DNA of 64,000 nt from Lepas anatifera (Eukaryota > Arthropoda > Thecostraca > Lepadidae), in NCBI GenBank assembly GCA_034440635.1, contig JAOTON010000043.1:620001-684000 (forward strand). Reading direction: 5' to 3'. This document shows positions 62,011 through 64,000 of this stretch, piece by piece. Below the pieces are notes generated by a model. That model was not told where the DNA came from. It searched no databases and saw only the letters and a list, made by a program, of their open reading frames with translations. Numbering within the stretch: the first letter of the stretch is position 1; every line of letters starts with the position of its first letter. Both the position numbers and the translations under genes were made by a program.

Positions 62011-62193
62011 ATTATTTTTTGGGGCTTATCGACGCACCAACTGCCAGGGTCATATGGCGTCGCCAACTCTTTCCCTGTTGGAAGGGTTTCTCGGGAGCCA
62101 GCTTGCTCCTTGTTCAGGGAAGCGGCCGGGCCTTGAACCCGGGTCGGCTGAATGGAAGCCAGCTACGCTGACCACTCCACTACCGCGCCCCCC
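62011..62193 (-). mobile_element. Complete tRNA-Gly-derived SINE
   Basis: Bounded by exact 14-bp target duplications ATATCATTTGTCTT (61997-62010 and 62194-62207). On the minus strand the head carries an A-box TAGTGGAGTGGTCAGCG, an anticodon arm with stem GCTGG/TCAGC around CTTCCAT (TCC at the anticodon, glycine), and a B-box GGGTTCAAGGCCC in a perfect T-stem. Acceptor arms pair except for one mismatch. The body follows, and the 3' tail is CCCCAAAAAATAAT. The head is close to tRNA-Gly(TCC); the rest has no tRNA counterpart, so this is a SINE, not a tRNA gene. Confidence 0.92.
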
Positions 62194-62207
62194 ATATCAT
62201 TTGTCTT

Positions 62208-63787
62208 GAAACTCGATATTTCTGTAGAAAAAAAGCTAAAACCTACCTGGGACCTACCCCTCATCTACCCCTCGCCGGGCGCCCATTGTTATGAGCTGCT
62301 GGTGTGAGGACATATGCTGACGTCACGATGAGCATCAGCCAATTGAAGCCTTTGAAGCGTTTCAAGTATGGTAGTGGTTGCCAGATCATGACATCATCCA
62401 CAGGCAGATATTTATCTCTTTTCCTAGACGAGTATTTTAAAAATCAAAATATTGCGCTTATTGTACATTTTTCAGAGAAATCATGAGTGGCTTCATTATT
62501 TTCGGCTAAGAGTACGCCTAACTACAGTAAATTCCAGGATTCGACCAAGGTGCCACGCTCCCTTTAAAGCAATCTGGCCAAACTCGGGCTGAGCGCGGCA
62601 GGTTTGGCCCGTGGTGTGACCTGACCGGTTTCCGCTGAGGGGTAGCGTTGATTTATCACAGGGATCGCCGGCTTCTGACAATCTTCGGAAACAGCTCCAA
62701 CTAGATTGAATATTACCCAAGGGATCTAAGATGTGTTTAGGTGGAGAAATGTCTTCAGCAGAAGCAGAAGCGAATCTAAGTCATACAAAAGTCCGATTTC
62801 CACTCCGTCATCAAAGAGAACTGAGCTAATACTTTTGCATTTAACTTACAAAAGTAAAGAAAGAAGGAAGAGCGTCGATACGCAAGTAGCATGCCCCTGG
62901 GTTATTTGCTCCCAAAACTACATTCTACATGAAAACTGAATTTCAAGACAACGCGTCGGAGGATTTGGCTTGGGTAGCCAATACCACACGTGGATAATCT
63001 AACCGTCGCATCCATTCATGTCACATGTGCCAACTCAGATCCATTTCAGAGTCTCATGTCATGCGGAAATACCACACATTAATTTGACCTGCTGCCATCG
63101 AAATACAGCGGTTATTTCCGAAGCACGGGTGATAACCGCGCGCATCGCTTTCCCCGGGCGCACTCCACGCCCCAATTAATCGTACAGGGTTTGATCAATA
63201 GCTGTATGGAAAATAACCATCATACTATCGGGATCACAACCATCGATATAAGCTATGGCTATCACATAATCACAGCTAATTACTGATCGCAGAAATTCAA
63301 TCCTCACTGAGTTGAAATCAATTCACCATCGGGTACAAGAGGTTCTCATCCATTCGAAGCCTGCTTAAGGCCGCAGGACAGAACGCAGTGTCATCACCAC
63401 CGGCCGTTTCGGCGGCCTCTCAGCAGTGTGGAGAGTAAAAAGCCGGAGTGGGATGGCATCGACGCGGATCGCAGTAAACGTCAGCAGCATCGCCGGCAGC
63501 TCTGTGGCGTCGGCACCGCTCCGGCGGCTATCGATTAGACTCGGTACCGGGGGCGCTCAGCGTCATGGCAACCCAACCTGGATAAGACAGCTCAACAGAG
63601 AGCGAGAGCAAAAGTCCCAACAAGTCGTGGCGCCGGCGGCTAGCCAGCCGCTCCGAGGCGCACTTCAAAAGTCTGTCCGCCGCCCATACAGACAGGGCCA
63701 CGCTCCGTCAAGTTGTTATCCGGCATAAAAGTGGCACTGCTGAATAGTTTGTAGGTACGAGATGGGCGAAATTATTCATAGCTTCCA
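62208..63787. other. No gene recognised; CpG-rich patch at 63390-63720
   Basis: 62540-62575 resembles the first words of repeat R in reverse. 63390-63720 is CpG-rich with a 100-codon plus frame lacking any recognisable domain; it might be a first exon or promoter. Confidence 0.4.
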
Positions 63788-63862
63788 AGTTGAAAGAGAA
63801 TGTGGGACATTCATAATGAAATTTGAACTGGAATAGACATGTGATAGAGCACATCGAGAAAC
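63788..63862 (+). repeat. Short dispersed repeat R (copy 3, diverged)
   Basis: TTGAAAGAGAATGTGGGAC, CATAATGAAATTTGAACTGG and CGAGAAAC, in the order seen at 17994-18068. Confidence 0.5.
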
Positions 63863-64000
63863 TTCTGATGTTTCAATTGTCCCAGAGCATGCCGATCACG
63901 GAGAAAAAGGTTCAACTTCACACACCACCCCGGGTGTTTCCGTGCTGTGAGGCGATCCTGGAAAAGTGACGTCATTCTCAAGCCCCGGTGCGCATGCTGC

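Noticed and set aside
62090..62193. Functional tRNA-Gly(TCC) gene on the minus strand
   Set aside because: It is continuous with a SINE body and A-rich tail and framed by a 14-bp target duplication, so it is a retroposon head.

Overview
The window is animal nuclear DNA, most likely from an arthropod and plausibly a crustacean. It has spliced genes, very low gene density, many DNA transposons and tRNA-derived SINEs, and one unmistakable arthropod-type circadian gene, CLOCK (bHLH, PAS-A, PAS-B, polyglutamine). There are no operons, no bacterial-style genes and no rRNA. The species cannot be named from the sequence alone.

Layout. 46-1067 is a TTAA-flanked transposon packed with AGGTCA half-sites. 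1.3-1.7 kb holds a perfect palindrome and a GA tract. 2274-4191 (minus) is a decayed LINE, lying directly upstream of the last two exons of an unidentified plus-strand gene (4224-6295) whose intron carries a 42-bp minisatellite. 7-20 kb is a transposon graveyard: a second TTAA element, hAT-type MITEs, a GAGTC-rich patch, a 918-bp pure (TG)n tract, and a nest at 16.9-19.8 kb in which a TTAA element and a PIF/Harbinger relic sit inside or beside tRNA-derived SINEs. 24104-32375 looks like one 8.3-kb hAT-type insertion with an exact 8-bp target duplication; it contains a nested hAT MITE, older repeats, and a 5.2-kb minisatellite built from ~20-bp units, ~360-bp blocks and a ~725-bp higher-order dimer. 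33-39 kb has further MITEs, a fourth TTAA/AGGTCA element and a long imperfect RNA-like hairpin. 41165-43378 (minus) is CLOCK, uninterrupted by introns, with two CACGTG E-boxes upstream of its start codon. 43970-44097 (minus) is the last exon of another, unidentified gene. 44-64 kb holds two more minisatellites (38/76 bp and 50 bp), more hAT MITEs, further copies of two repeat families, and a complete tRNA-Gly-derived SINE with a 14-bp target duplication.

How it fits together. Only three coding loci can be supported; the rest is mobile or tandemly repeated DNA. The most unusual themes are the family of TTAA elements carrying 11-21 nuclear-receptor half-sites each, the hierarchical satellite enclosed in a hAT-type element, and a full-length CLOCK coding sequence in one exon with CLOCK-type binding sites at its own promoter. 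I did not run any search; repeat relationships were read by eye from copies within this window.
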